A stretch of DNA of 64,000 bases from Blastocystis hominis (lineage: Eukaryota; Sar; Bigyra; Opalinata; Blastocystidae): positions 62,001-126,000 of the forward strand of contig NW_013171823.1 in assembly GCF_000151665.1 (NCBI RefSeq). The letters are read 5' to 3'. Below are positions 27,259 to 40,534 of this stretch, piece by piece. Within the stretch, counting starts at the first letter, position 1. The number at the start of each line of letters is the position of its first letter. The notes beneath the pieces are model-generated. The model saw nothing but the letters and a program-made list of their open reading frames with translations, did not search any database and was not told the origin of the DNA. Position numbers and translations under genes: made by a program.

Positions 27259-28180
27259 TCTACCTATTTATAATCACATATCCTTAGCCTCTACTCTTTG
27301 AATCCGTAATTTGTAGCCAAATATAAAGAATTTATGAAGAAAACAGAGATATCAGTTTGTTTCCTTACACCTAAGTATTCTTCATATTTAAAAATTATGA
27401 TAGAGTGCTACCATATACACATTGGATCCAAGATTTCCAAGTGAAATACTCACTTGTGTTTCGCATCATTTTGTTCACATTTTTGTGGTTGAAATAGTTC
27501 GGAGGTATAGATATTTATAATATTTATAATATCAGGATTGTTTGGAAACACTCAGAATGGAAAAGTCCATTTTGTTGTCTACTATGTCTGTATAGGTTGT
27601 ATATTTATGATATCATAGTGAAATCGTGTTATGAAGCAAGGATTTGGTTGTTCACTCCACTTTGTCTAAATAGTCTATATTATCATTATTATCATTATTA
27701 TTTCGATAATCCAATCTATCCATCCATGATTCTAGCTAAATCATTTTGACTTGGGAATGGTTGGGTTTGAAAGCAATTCAAACTAGTAAAACTAGTAAAT
27801 CAAATCGAATGGAATGGAATGAAAATTGGTTTTGATCCAGTGATTTTCACACAAAGAACCTATCTTCGCACATCGTTAACCATTCACTCCATTTTCTATC
27901 ATTTCCTTATCCTAAACCAACCAACTAACTCTAAATACACTTTCTTTCTTTCTTTCTATTTTTGTTTCAACTATCAACTCACAGCACTCTATTATTATTA
28001 TCAACTAGAGTCGTTTGGTTCCTCGTTCTGGATTATTCTGTTCATGTTTCTAAATCATTCCAACACCCTACACACTCTAAATCTACATTTTCCTTCTTTC
28101 CTTCCTAAACACATTTTCCATTCTCATTCAAATCCTACAACGCTTCAACCATTCCACATCTCTACAATTCCATTCATCCA
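27259..28180. other. AT-rich non-coding spacer
   Basis: No supported gene; homopolymer and TTTC/TTCC-rich tracts. Nothing else seen. Confidence 0.55.
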
Positions 28181-28185
28181 TCCAT

Positions 28186-30640
28186 CTATCCATCCATCTT
28201 CCAAACCAAACACCGCAACCATTTCTCTTTCTCTTTTTCTCTCAGCAACTGCCAAATCGGTCTGGATCGTGGAAACGTGGAAACATCGCGACCCACGGCG
28301 CACCAGGCGTGATCGACGAGGTGGGCGCGGATGAGCGCGCCGGTCACGTCGTAGGCCAAGAGGAAGCGGAGGGGCTGGGTGACGGAGACCACGGTGGCGT
28401 TCTGCGCCCAGTTGGACAGGAAGAGATCCAGAGAGCCCGGTCGACTCTGCACACCTTCGTAGGGAGCCACGGACCCCACCCCATCGCCCACCAGATTCCT
28501 GCTCACTCACACTCACACCCACACCCACACCCACACCCAGAGCGAACCGGTGAGCGAGGAGGTTGGCTCGCCGTCCACCACCAACACCCAACGAATTCCG
28601 ACGTGGCCATCGTGGACACTCCGAATTGCCTGCCCATCCACTCGGCACTGCCCACTTCGCTCGGGACGCACTCCAGCGTGTAGGAAGTCGCGGGGATCCC
28701 ACCCTCCAACACGTCCCACACATCGCGTCCCGCGGGGAACCAGACGGTTCGGCGGAAGGAGGAAGGAGGAAGTGGCGGGAGCGCGAAGCTCGCACGTGGC
28801 GGTGCAGAGATCATGGAAGGATCCGGTAATCGCCATCGCACAGTCCCACTCAATGCCCTCCGCCTGATTCCACACACACCGCATACAGAACCGCGGGGAT
28901 CTTCTCTTGGCGGGAGAGATACCCGTTGAACGCGGCCACGCTCAGATAGATGGGCGCGTGCTGCACGCTCTGCACGCTCTGCACGCTCTGCACGCTCTGC
29001 AGGTCCAGGAAGCAGTTCGTGCTGGCGACCTCGCTCTCGCTCTCGCTCTGGATCACGGCCATCGACGCCATCCACGAGCGTCGCACCACGTAGTACCGAA
29101 TGCTGGCGCCGCCCAGCTCCGCCGGCTCTGCCCACTGCACGCGCAGCGAGGTCGAGGAGAGCGCGGCCACCTCGAGGTTCTGCACCGCGCCGGGCGCGAC
29201 GACATACGCGGCGAGGGTGATGGGAGAGGAGGCCTCGGAGAGGATGGAGCACGCGGCGGAGCACAGCGCCACGCGCAGCCAGTAGGCCACGCACACATCG
29301 AGAGAGAGAGAGCTCGGGTTGCTGGACGTCGCCCTCTTGGAGGAGCGCGTCGGCGGCGAAGAGCTGGGAGTGGGAGCCAACCAAGGCCTGCACGAAGAGC
29401 TCGCACCACCACCAGACCCAGCGCACCTGCGTGGCTTCGAAGGCGGCAGCAGCACGACGGGCGCGGAGGGAGGCAGGCAGCAGCACGACGGGGCGGTAGA
29501 CGGAGAAGGACGCGAAGGCGGACCAGGAGGCGCCCTTGCGGACACGCCAAGTGATGGCCATCACGCTGTTCACAATGGCGCCCGCCACCAACACGGAGCG
29601 CGTCTCGAAGAACTGGCTCTGCACATTGCTGCCCATCAAGGCCATCCATCGGGGCTTCATCGTAGATGCCACTGCTCCAGGGAACCTCCATCTGCACAGA
29701 CACGCTGCGCTGCGCTGCGCCTACTCCACTTCCCTCATACCAATCGCGCTCTCCACAATCCGAGCAGGCCACAACCGAACGCCAACCGAACGCCAACCGA
29801 ACGCCGGCGCGGGTCGAGAAGGTCGCGATGAGGGTTTCCGCGGGGAAGGGGAGGCCGTTTCGGGACACCAACCTGTTGGCATTGATGTAGAGCGTGCGTG
29901 CCTTCGCAGAACCGCGGGAAGGAGCCATCGAAGGCGAAGGCGAAGGCGAAGGCAATGGTGTAGTCGGAGATGGAGATCGCGGTGGTGGGATAGGAGAACG
30001 TGGCCTCGGCCAATTCAAACACGATGTGGATGTTCATGGGCTCGAATGGGTCGTTCATCACCTCGCCCACACCCACATTGCTCGTGCAGTACATCGCGGA
30101 TTGCTTCCCATCTCCCATCGTCCACAGCGCCACGTCCCTCGCCCCATCGCCCGCCACGCAGCGCAGCACAGCGCAGCATCGGCAGGATGGGCCGGCAGGA
30201 GCCCGTCCCCTATCGATCGATCGATCGATTCCCACTGCTGATAGGCGTTGCACCCATCCGTGATCATGCCCCACTAGTCCACATCGCACTTCGTATCCAA
30301 CACTTGCCCCAAGTGCCCTTCCGGCTACCCCGCCGCTTCGTCCGCGGGGCACACCACCGCCACGCACCTCACCTCTCTTCCATTCCACCACTTCCCACAC
30401 GCCCGCACCACGCACACCTCCACCTTCCCATGCTCCACAGACCCACAAATGCACAACTGCACCGTCTTGGAACTCGCCTGCTCCCACTGGCCATTCCAGT
30501 TCACTCGGCTCCCATCAATCAGAGGCGAGGACCGTACCCACAGCAGTTCGCATACTCCGCCTTCTTGTCCCATTCTCCCAAGTTCCACACACGCTCCGCT
30601 TCTACAAACCTACAGCTCTTGCTCCCATAGTTTGCCCTTT
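28186..30640 (-). CDS. GC-rich host gene with fibronectin-III-like domain, spliced
   Basis: A 2.4-kb GC-rich island in AT-rich DNA. Coding runs on the reverse strand in several frames, as expected for a multi-intron gene; boundaries not resolved. Recognisable stretches in order: SRVNWNGQWEQASSKTVQLC (about 30,450), MNIHIVFELAEATFSYPTTA (about 30,010), ARTLYINANRLVSRNGLPFP (about 29,880), MAITWRVRKGASWSAFASF (about 29,540), an FN3-like core APGAVQNLEVAALSSTSLRV then QWAEPAELGGASIRYYVV (about 29,100-29,200), and FLLAYDVTGALIRAHLVDHA near 28,340. A 9-nt minisatellite gives (QSV)n at about 28,971-29,004. Likely a surface or secreted-pathway protein (inference). Confidence 0.5.
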
Positions 30641-30729
30641 CACTCATCGCAAATCCGTTCTCTCTACCACACTCTACCACCTCACAATATGAAAATGAAA
30701 ATACGAGAAACAGAACAGATATCCTAGGC

Positions 30730-32170
30730 AAGAACGTCGTGCCTGTACCAGATACCTCCCACGTTGCAAGTTATCTCCATGTATCCGCGGTCACACATGC
30801 CATGAATGGGTTCGCCACGTTGCACAGTTTGAAGTACAGAAATTCCTCACTCGGAACACACTCCACACAGCAAAAATGGAACCAGGGTCCACCGCCATTA
30901 TGGTATTGAATGCGTTCACGATGCATATCTCACACACACAGTTTAGTCAAAGTAACGATAGCGCACACTACACTAGCTTCTTCAAACACACCAACTTGAG
31001 GACAGAACCCATCCCAGCTACAATACTTACACTCCCACAACACAACACACAAAAACACATAGAAGTCCGAAAACAAAGCAAAAGACAGGACATACAAGTC
31101 CAATTCCAAATTTTGAATACATTCAAACCCAGTAAGACGAAGCTAATAGCTTTTATTGTAAAACAAATGATTTCAAAAATAGACAGGAATTGTGCAATTG
31201 TGAAAATAGTGTTGAAATTGGGTATGAGTGGAAGAATAGATTTCGAATAGGGAGGGAGTTGTTTTTACTGTGAAATGGAAGGAGATGAGCGGAAATGGGA
31301 TATCGTGGAATGAATAGATCGAAGAGTGTTGTTTCCAGTGGAAGCGTTTTGTTTTTCGTTCTATTCATTTGGAATCTAATCTAGATGGGATAGAAAGAAA
31401 TAGGGTATGTAGAAGATAATGATAGGAATGAAAATGGAAAAGCTAGCGATAAGCAGTTTTTGGGTTATCATTTATAGTAATAATATGTGATATGTGTATA
31501 GTAGAATCGAATAGTAGAGTTTGTGAGAAAGGTGGGTGTGTCGTTGAAGAACTGAGCAAAATAAGGTAGAATACATAATATATTTTATACGAACAAATAG
31601 AGATATATTCATATTCCACTGTTTCTAGGTTTTTGGATAGTTGGTGTCCAGTTTTTGTCGTTTTGATGCACTCTGAACCTATCAGAGATTGTTATATTGC
31701 CAGAGAATACTATCCCTTATTCTAACCCATATAGTATCCCCTACCTGCCAAATAATGCAGAATATCTCCTATTTAAAGGAAGGATCGAATTGTACACTTC
31801 AATAGGGATACAAAGTGATTCACAATGTTGTTCTATTACGAGCATGAATAACAATAGTATACATAATACTTGCTGTTTGAGTTGGTTGATGAAAGTGAAA
31901 TGCTTTGGTTCCCAACTCATTAGGATGAATGGAATTACTCACTAATAGTGATATCAGTATTGTTGATGATAAAGCTGAAATCCATAAGAATGGACTCTAT
32001 GGGAATGAGTAGTTGTCCAATATCAAGCTGTGAGACATATCTGGCTGATTTGTTGGAGGCAACAATCAAACTATTACTTTTCAGATATATAGATATATGT
32101 ATATGGAAGATAGACATTGATATCTATCTATCTATCTATCTTCTTGAATACCTTACTGTAGTTGTACTTA
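30730..32170. other. Non-coding spacer before the broken Polinton copy
   Basis: AT-rich, many short frames but none with recognisable composition or splicing. A (TATC)n tract at about 32,121-32,140 directly precedes the Polinton remnant. Confidence 0.5.
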
Positions 32171-32171
32171 C

Positions 32172-33345
32172 AAGATATCGTGAATGAGATGTACACATTC
32201 GAATTCAATGAGATCGGACGGTCATTCGCGTCTGTCAGTACCCAATCAATGGAATCCAGGTTCGATTGTTCAATCACATCGATCGATAGGTTGTCCCAGG
32301 TGATCATGTTGTTCAGTCCCATCGATACATGAATCAGGTTATCGATCAGCGGACTCTTCAGACCAAATGTTTGAGCATTGATACTACTGTACACTCGGAT
32401 CACACTCATGCCATTTGTGATGTCGTAGGGTTCCTCTGGTTATTAACACCTCGTGTGGGGATGTCCCCGCATCGATTAATATCACTTGATCGGTTGGTAC
32501 GTTGTGCAACACGAAATCGGTATAGAGTGACACAGACGAGATGGAACATTGATCGAGTGATAGAGGATTGTCCAGCTTCACTTCCTTCTTCGTAGTATTG
32601 CCGAACACTTCCATCATACTGAACTGGTTCATCGGTAGAATTGAGGAAGGCAATTGATCGTACACATCTTCGATCGTCAATTGGAGTTCGAATTCGCCGT
32701 TCAATCGCATTATATTACCATCCATATCACGGAACAGGAACATCAATCGATCGAATCGAATTATCATCGGAATGCATATGTCTTCCACGGTGCGGAGATA
32801 ATTAACCTCAGAATCGTTACTATTCATTGTGGTGAACAGGTTGTTGTTCTGGTTGGCAATCTTCAGATCGGAGGAATGCACGAGGGACGAGTACACTTGG
32901 ATCACTTGGCGATTTCGCGTGATATCAATCACGTTCGATCCATAGAACGAAGTGGGTAGAATGACCATTTGTCCTTCCAAGCCGAGGATTTCTCGAATAT
33001 CCGGAGTATTGGTGTAATCGATAATGTGTGAGGACTGGATATAAATACACCCATAACTCAAAGCCTTCGTAATATCGAGAATGTAGTATCAGTCATGGTA
33101 TTGAGGATGGCAATGATTAGGCTGATCGTGTAGTATTCATGAGGAATCGTTGGCTCTTCGTCATTCGTGTTCGTGACCACATTGATAGAATCCACATTGC
33201 TGAACATGACTTGATTGGGTGTAAACAGGACAGTCATAGAAGTGATGTAAGGATTCCGATACTTGTAAGGGTTGATCCATTCGAACGAGTCATTGGTGGG
33301 TGGACGTTGGATGAGCATGGAGTAGTATGACTTGCCTCTCTTTAC
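32172..33345 (-). mobile_element. Fossil Polinton right-end copy, broken
   Basis: About 1.2 kb of the same family as the element at the left of the window, with pieces related to its 232-aa and 1,008-aa virion-module genes in the same order and orientation. It is internally shortened and broken, with a few breaks in all, and moderately diverged, so clearly older or less constrained than the main copy. No hairpins are kept. It precedes the second MORN-LRR duplicate just as the main element precedes the first. Confidence 0.85.
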
Positions 33346-34053
33346 TATAAATAGCGGGAGTGAACAAAATAAGCTAAGGTTTACGTTTTACACACCTTAT
33401 TTTTTATGAAAGCCCAAAACTACAAGTTGTCAAGGGCGAGTAACGGCGAACGATGGAAGATGGTGTCTGAGGGGCGACTTCGAGCGGCCAGCTCGCAGTT
33501 GACAAGGTTTGAAAACAACTTTCGTCGAAAATGTCCAAAACCTATTTTCGCCCAAAACGCGTCAATACATAACTGTTGCTTAATAAAAATAATTCTAAGA
33601 ATGGATGAATATATGTGTGGAATAATATAAAATAGTAAAAGAACAGCATCGAGACTTCTCAGCGAGTCACCCACACTGGTACTAACTCGACTCGTGATGA
33701 CTTAGCTTCCTAGATCGGACGGGTTAGGGCGCTTTCCATCAGATATGGCCGTTCTCATTTTATTATTATTCAATTACCTATTTAAACATCACATTCTTAT
33801 CATCATTCACTCACACCCCATTTCAATTACCCTCAATTCTTTTCATTTCATTTCTATTCTTCTTTTATCAACAAATCAATTCACTCAATTAGTGAATGAG
33901 TGTGTGAATGAGTGACTGCTTTGTTTTATATTGATGACGACTACTATTCTTTGAATTAGTAATATGCATGTACGATTGATATTTCTATTAATTGCAGCAT
34001 TCAAGTTTTATCGCAATCAATTTTATTTAATGATTATATAATTCATATACCTA
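33345..34053. other. Spacer with Polinton-tail motif
   Basis: No gene. GTCTGAGGGGCGACTTCGAG at 33,464 matches the unit repeated three times in the tail of the main Polinton. Otherwise unrelated AT-rich DNA. Confidence 0.55.
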
Positions 34054-34511
34054 TGTTTTGTGACTCATTGATAAACAAACAAACAAAGAAATGATAGTTG
34101 GATTGATTGAATGGTGAATCCAATATTATTTTTAATGCTTTTCAATAGGCTTCTATTCTATTCTATTCTAGTTTCATTGCCTTGTTTTATCCATTTCACC
34201 TCTATTTGATTCTATTCTATTCTATTCTATGTATACAGTGATCGATTCCTATTCAATAAGTCATAATCAATATCCTAATTCAATATCAATCATTCTATTG
34301 TATTGTATTGTATTATCTACCGATTTAACAATGGATTCACAAATGTGAATAATCATCCAATATCAATCGATTCCAACCATTCCATTGTGTCACTATCAAA
34401 TCCAATCTTATTATTCATGATAATGATTATTATGATGATTATTCGAAGCAATCAGTTTCCTATCAATATTGAACAAATCCTAGTTCAAACCTATTCAAAC
34501 CATCATTTGTA

Positions 34512-34560
<49 letters not shown>

Positions 34561-34643
34561 GGTAGATTGGATTCATCATTTGTGAATGTTCAATATGTGA
34601 TCATTGGGTCATTGGTAATAATAATGATGATAATGATCGAAAA

Positions 34644-34678
<35 letters not shown>

Positions 34679-37313
34679 ACAACAATCATAATTGAGTATC
34701 ATTGTTAAAATGGTAAAGAAGAACATCATAATAATCAGGCAGGATTGATATTTTGATAATTATAGAATCATGAATTGTGATCAAGAATCGGTTTCAAACA
34801 AACAAACAACTAATCAATCAATCAATCAATGGAAATGTTCCTAAACAATGACGAATCACTGAACAAATCAAATCAAATCAAATCAAATCAAATCAAATCA
34901 AATCAAATCAAATCAAATCAAATCAATATTATAGATTTAATGCTTGATTTCGACAAGATTAGCGAGAATGGAAGAAACATCTATAAATCAAATCAAATCA
35001 ATCAAACTATACTCGAAATTGATTTCGATCGAACATATCGGAATAACCAAGATAGTTTGACATTTCGAAGATTTGGAATATCTAAATACTATCAATATTC
35101 AATATTCAGAAATACTTGCCAATGTCACTACACGAGGATTATAGAAGCTAAATCCAACAGATGTTATTGATGTTAGATTTGGAAGATCTACAAAACAAAT
35201 CATTACCAATCAATTCATTATTACTTCGAAGTGTCAATGTATTTAAATAATCATTTCTTCCAAAAAGTGCACCATAACCGAGTTGAATGGATTGTAATGA
35301 TGGAAGATCTACATCAATCATTTCATTCCAATTCATTCAATACTTTCGATTATTGTTGATAAGGGATAACGGAATGCATTATCACCTAATGTAATGGATT
35401 GTAGATTTGGAAGATCTATGCATTACCCAAATATTCAATATCATATCAATACCTCGAATCACAAATGAACTATAATAGAAATTGCATGATTTACTTCCAA
35501 TGGTACCAATTTGAATGAATTGTAATTGTGGTAGATTCTTCAATTCAAATTCGCCAGCATAATCACTGAAACTATATTTACCAATTTGAATGGATTTCAA
35601 TGATTCACAATTCAATATGTGGAATGATTTCGATTGGCCGTTGCATATATTCAAGAGATAATCCATGTCTGGATCTTCATACTCAAAATCATCCTGTTTT
35701 ACTTGCGTAAATGAATTGCTTCCGATTTTGATAGTTTTCAATCGATTCAATCCATCGATTTGGAATGCTTGCACTGATTCAAAACATTCATTGCCGATTT
35801 CGATTGATTCCAAATTATACAACAATGAAACATCCCAATCAATCAATATACAATTGTCAATCAGTTTCAAATGTTTCATTCCGGTATTCAGTGGTTTGCT
35901 TCCATCTCCTTCATATTTTTCATCAGTATCACTTTCAATTCCATTATACCATTCACATTCATTCACTAATTTACCATATCGATCATACACTCTTCCTCTT
36001 CCAAATCGCTTATCATCACACCAATATCCTTCATATTCAATCAAACCATTATTATGATAACTCGTTCCATATCCAAATCGTTTCCAATTGATCATTATGC
36101 CCTTGTACACCAAGAATCCATCATCATCATACATTTCACCATATCCAAATGGAATTCCTATTTTACCTTCTTTATTAGTCAATATCAATCCTTCAAATCG
36201 ACTTCCATGATCCAAATCCACGATTCCTTCTACTACTTCTATGGATTGTTCTTCATTATATGAAATAGCACCAATTTGATGATTTCCAAACACTTTCAAC
36301 ACTTTCTGCTCATTGACCACAAATCCTTGATTCATAAATACTCCATTATCAAATTGCAATACTATACATTCTCTATTACTCAACATGAGTGAAATCCAAC
36401 CATTTAGTTTCATTTCTTTACCCAAGCATCCCTGCACATTTTGAATAATGGAACTATCAATATGATAGTTACTAATAGCAGAATTGACAAAATCAATAAA
36501 CTTTTGCATCGAAATGAAAAGAAATATGGAAACATGGGTTTTTATCAAAAATCTATCATTATTTCTCGATAGAACACACGTCATGGATTATTTCGTATGG
36601 CTTTGATATACTGGTGTGTTACAAACTAGAATACATAGGATAAAATCTCATTTTCTCCACCCATTTCTATTTTTCTATATTTTGGTGCATTTCCATCTAT
36701 TCATTATATTTGTGTTATTTTTAGATACTTATAGCTTTGATTGTAAATTATTACGCATTTTGATCACCTTTACTCTCTCCTGTCAGAATGGCTGTTCTAT
36801 TAAGTCTATAATGGATATATGTTCTTCAAAATATATCAATTATGTGGTAGTTAATCTTGTTTTGCAACAATCGAACTCACAATAGTGAATACTGTTGGAA
36901 TGGTTTGATTCGTAATAGAGAGTATGGTAGTAGTATGTAGAATGCAAAATCCATCATTTCTATTTGACAAGTGGATTATTGTATTGATTCTCTGTTGATA
37001 CTTCGATTCTATTCTGTCACAATGATCATCCATATTGAGTACAAAGAATGATATTGCAGAGAAAGGAATGTGGTTCATAGATTGAAATGGTGAATAGGAA
37101 TCATAGTATCATTAAACAAAACAATCGATTGAATAATATGATGGATGGAATCCATGAATCCTATGAATGAAAACCTTGCTTTCTATTTGATCAACAAAAC
37201 AATGTGAAATGCAATGTGATTAACATAGCAATAGTATTAAATAAACAAGTAATATTGAGTGAGTGAGTGAATGAATGAATATGCCATCCATCATACAGAT
37301 CTCTTCCACTCAC
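34053..37313. repeat. Segmental duplication, copy B
   Basis: Second copy of 23,384-26,573. Differences are mainly microsatellite lengths ((ATT)n at about 34,513-34,560; (AATCA)n at about 34,866-34,924) and scattered substitutions. It ends abruptly at 37,313 inside what is the MORN gene in copy A. Confidence 0.9.
34937..36509 (-). CDS. MORN plus LRR protein, gene B (six exons)
   Basis: Duplicate of gene A. Exons: 36509-35453, 35415-35344, 35308-35225, 35187-35116, 35081-35013, 34980-34937; introns 37, 35, 37, 34, 32 nt as in gene A, all phase 1; 465 residues. The start chosen (MQKFIDFVNSAISNYH) matches the other copies; an in-frame ATG at 36584 is possible but not conserved. The longest difference is an insert KQDDFEYEDPDMDYLL in the LRR part. 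Frame kept throughout, so apparently functional. A TGTTTGTTTG tract lies about 130 nt past the stop. Confidence 0.85.
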
Positions 37314-37560
37314 TTCAACATCTGATTTAGCAGTGAAACCAGTTGGAGTGGATTCTACCTCACTATCTCATTTAGGGGTGCTCGGGGTGTTTTGGGTTGT
37401 GTTTTCTACGCTCCACCTCGAATTGAAACATCAATACTCGGCGTCTCTTTGTAAATGCGGTCAGATTGACTTTCCCTTTGCGAGCCGTTACCTTGGCAAA
37501 CCGCTTCAGATTAGACGCGTTCACATCGAATTTGTGTAAATCGCGGAGAACTACACAGAA

Positions 37561-39200
37561 TCAAAGTAAACCAATAAAATCCAAATGGCCGTCTAGAGGG
37601 AACCCTGGATTGGAGTAGCTACGGCAAATCCTCTTCACGGCGTGATTATCCTTGGCACTCCGCAAATCGGAATTCTCTGTGTGGATGTATCTGTCGAACA
37701 GCACCATCAGCTTCACTTGTTGAACCAGCGACGCTCTGCAATAAACACTTTTCTCCATGGCTCCACCTGTCTATTCTCAAGGCGATGGAGTCGGAACGGC
37801 GTGTAGTTCTCGAAGTCGCGTTCTACCATTCAGCCATCGCCTCATTCCCCACTCAGCCGCCCTTTCCATCCGTTCTTCACCACTCTGAAATCCATCGCAG
37901 AGGGCTAGCTGTCAAGTGGAAGCAGTGTCGGACTGTTCAGTGCCTGTTTCTCCGGATCGCCGAACGGGAACGATGTGTTCAGATCGACTTGGATAAACGA
38001 AATGAACTGCTTCGGCGTGGTTTAAGTCAGTCGTTCGTTCTGCTCGCGGAACAATTGGTTCACTTGGTTCTGGAATTCCTGATTCACTTCCTGCTGGTTG
38101 TACCTTTTCAGACGGAAGAGATCTTTGTACTCGTTCTTTCCATGCCGCTCAACGTATCCAACGAGCGACCAGCGGTTCAATACGTCGATCTTCGCCTTCG
38201 AACAGCCCAGATCGTGCGCGATGTGGCGCAGTTCTCCCATTTTGAGGGTTCGCAGGTCCGGCTGTTTCCTCGGGATTTCTGTCTTTTCCTAGAAATCCTT
38301 TTCATTAAGCTATTCTTGTGAGTCCATGTCTTGATCTGGATTGCATCGATGTCGCTGCCCGCCATTGGATTTTCTTTTCGAGAACGAAGATACTAGTACA
38401 GAAAGGCGCGTGGATGAGCGAGTACCTTGTTTGGAAAATCGAAATACGCTTCGTCGACGGTATCTTCGTATAGATTACCGAGGTAGATATCGTGAGTCAT
38501 GCTCATTCGCGTCTTCTTCTTCTATCCATTTATCGCTCTTCGCATCGTTACCTCGATTATCGTACTGATATACTGATCGGTGAGGATCCACGACGTTCGA
38601 CACATGCGATCCCCAAATAGTTCGCATCGTTTAATTCGATATTGATAAAGTAAAGTATGTCGTGGTAGAAATAGCGTTTCGCCAGCGTCTCGCTGTCCAG
38701 CGATCCTTCCAATCTATCCAGCACGATCCTATCCAGATCCATAATCTGTTTATTCGTTGAATCATAGATCAGCTCCAAACACTCCTTGTAACGCATCAAT
38801 GCTACATTTCAGATTCTCTTTCCTCGTCACAGATGATTTTGTGAAGTCCATAATGTCCGACACCCCCGCATCCTTCAGCCAGTAGTACGAAACTAAAGAA
38901 CGTTACATCAAACACACCTGCTCGGGAATCAGATTGCGAGGAACCGACACAGGGTAGTTGTTTCGCATTCTATACCGATGGATAATCCCGAATTTTGGAA
39001 TTCACGTTTCTGGATGTATTTCTGAGGCAAATACTCCTCGAATTGCTGCACGATAGACAGATAATCCTTATCGCCCGGCAGAAACACACACATATTCGGC
39101 TTTATTTTGCCCCCAAATACAGAGTATCCGCTTTTCGAATCGACGCTTTGTGCATTTGACTCGCCTAAGAAAATGGTTCACGCAGTCTAGTCAAAAGTGG
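37561..39200 (-). CDS. Spliced host gene(s) with a TAF1-like segment
   Basis: Reverse-strand coding in several frames; intron-exon structure not fully resolved, and more than one gene is possible. The clearest piece (about 38,240-38,030) reads PDLRTLKMGELRHIAHDLGC then LNRWSLVGYVERHG, like the DUF3591 region of TFIID subunit TAF1 (DLRRLSM...RWxRIAxIRKL). Other plausible coding: MRYKECLELIYDSTNKQIMD (38,790), MCVFLPGDKDYLSIVQQF (about 39,090), MEKSVYCRASLVQQVKLM (37,758). A 33-nt GT...AG intron is likely at about 38,391-38,423. Confidence 0.4.
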
Positions 39201-39629
39201 AAACGTGGAACTACAATTCGATCTGGATAATGAGGAGAGAATTGGTGGAAGGAAGCTGTAAATGAAATGGATCGAATTATGGAAAATTCTTCGTGTTGAA
39301 ACAAGGGAGTATTGTGGAGAAAAGAGCAGAAGGGAGTCTGCTGCTCTCCCTTTTCCAGTATTCCCATGAGAGATATCAGCTCATTTAACTTCAGCACACG
39401 ATTGACGTTTTCGACAGGCTATAAATCTCTGATTGAGACTTCGAATAGCGATGCAATTCGCCCAGGGACACTCGGAATCGATCCAGTTGATAATATGCGC
39501 GCTTATTTACTGGTTTAATAACAATATGGGTGGCTGTAGCTAGGAGGATTCGATGAGAATTCGATGTTCCGAGTTCGTTGAGAACTCCGACCCAGACCGA
39601 ATCTCCCGATCACTCTCTCCACGAAGGAT

Positions 39630-40231
39630 ATGGATGACATTGCATCGGAAGTGACTGTGAAGCCAGCATTGAAAGATGGTGTAGTGGTAGTGATTCCTCT
39701 GCACATTTCAAAACCGATTCAAAGTGGTAAGGCGAGCATTACCGCGTCCGTTGTGACGAATAATGGAGTGAAGAAGCAGTTGTCGGCTTCGTTAGATTTG
39801 GTTTCTACCAAGTACAATCCGAAGCGCTATCTGAACATCGAGGAAATCAAGCCTTCGTACTCTCTGTTCAGAAAGAGAACCTCGCAGGGAGTGGAGTTTT
39901 TGTGTATGCATCTGGTCCTGCAGGCGAACCGTATCCCAGTCTGCCTGTGAGTGTGAAGCTGAACCACCTCTACAGCACATCGACCTTCCAATTCTCGCTC
40001 GAAACAGACGAGAAGGGAGAAGTTTCGCTGGGTCTTCTCCGCAATATCACCCGAATCGGTGTGAATGGCACTGTGTTCCCGCTTCATTTCGAAACCCTCA
40101 ACGTGAAAAAGAACTGGGAAGTAACTGAGAACGAAGAGGTTCAAGCTCTGATTCCTCTCATCAGCGATGATTTATATGACTATATGTTTGTTTGCGAGTC
40201 GAGTGAGGACGAAATTGAATCTATTCTTTGA
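39630..40231 (+). CDS. Unknown beta-rich protein, two exons
   Basis: Not recognised. The first frame (MDDIASEVTVKPALKDG...) and the second (VYASGPAGEPYPSLPVSV...TDEKGEVSLGLLRNI) join in frame by a candidate 35-nt GT...AG intron that removes KPS|YSLF... and gives EEIKPS-GVFVYASG. The pattern (repeated V/T strands, TDEKGEVSLG) suggests Ig-like or MG-like beta domains. The ordinary stop is at 40,229-40,231, but TGTTTGTT occurs earlier, at 40,185-40,192, so the mRNA may end there with a stop made by polyadenylation. Confidence 0.5.
40185..40192 (+). terminator. Polyadenylation motif TGTTTGTT inside a reading frame
   Basis: Exact copy of the Blastocystis motif. The codon 3-4 nt upstream is TAT, so cleavage after T or TA plus the poly(A) tail would give UAA. 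A weaker TGTTTGTG lies at 40,251, past the ordinary stop. Confidence 0.45.
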
Positions 40232-40514
40232 TTGCATATTTAATATATGCTGTTTGTGATTATACACAGACAAACCCACAAATCACATATTAAAAATGAA
40301 TACTAATGAACTACTTTAATCGTATCGTGTTCACAATAATCAATCCATATGACCCGCAATTAGTCATTTCATACCCTATCATTCATTCCTCGCATTGCCA
40401 ATGAACAGTCTTCATCATTTCGTATTTCACTCACTATGCAGTATCTGATTTTACATTTCACTCATTCCCAATGTCATTCAAAAGGAAAGGCAAAATCGAT
40501 CAATATTCTCATCA

Positions 40515-40522
40515 AACAAACA
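40515..40522 (-). terminator. Polyadenylation motif TGTTTGTT of MTR4
   Basis: On the reverse strand, 12 nt after the TAG stop. Confidence 0.75.
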
Positions 40523-40534
40523 TCCAAAAAGACT

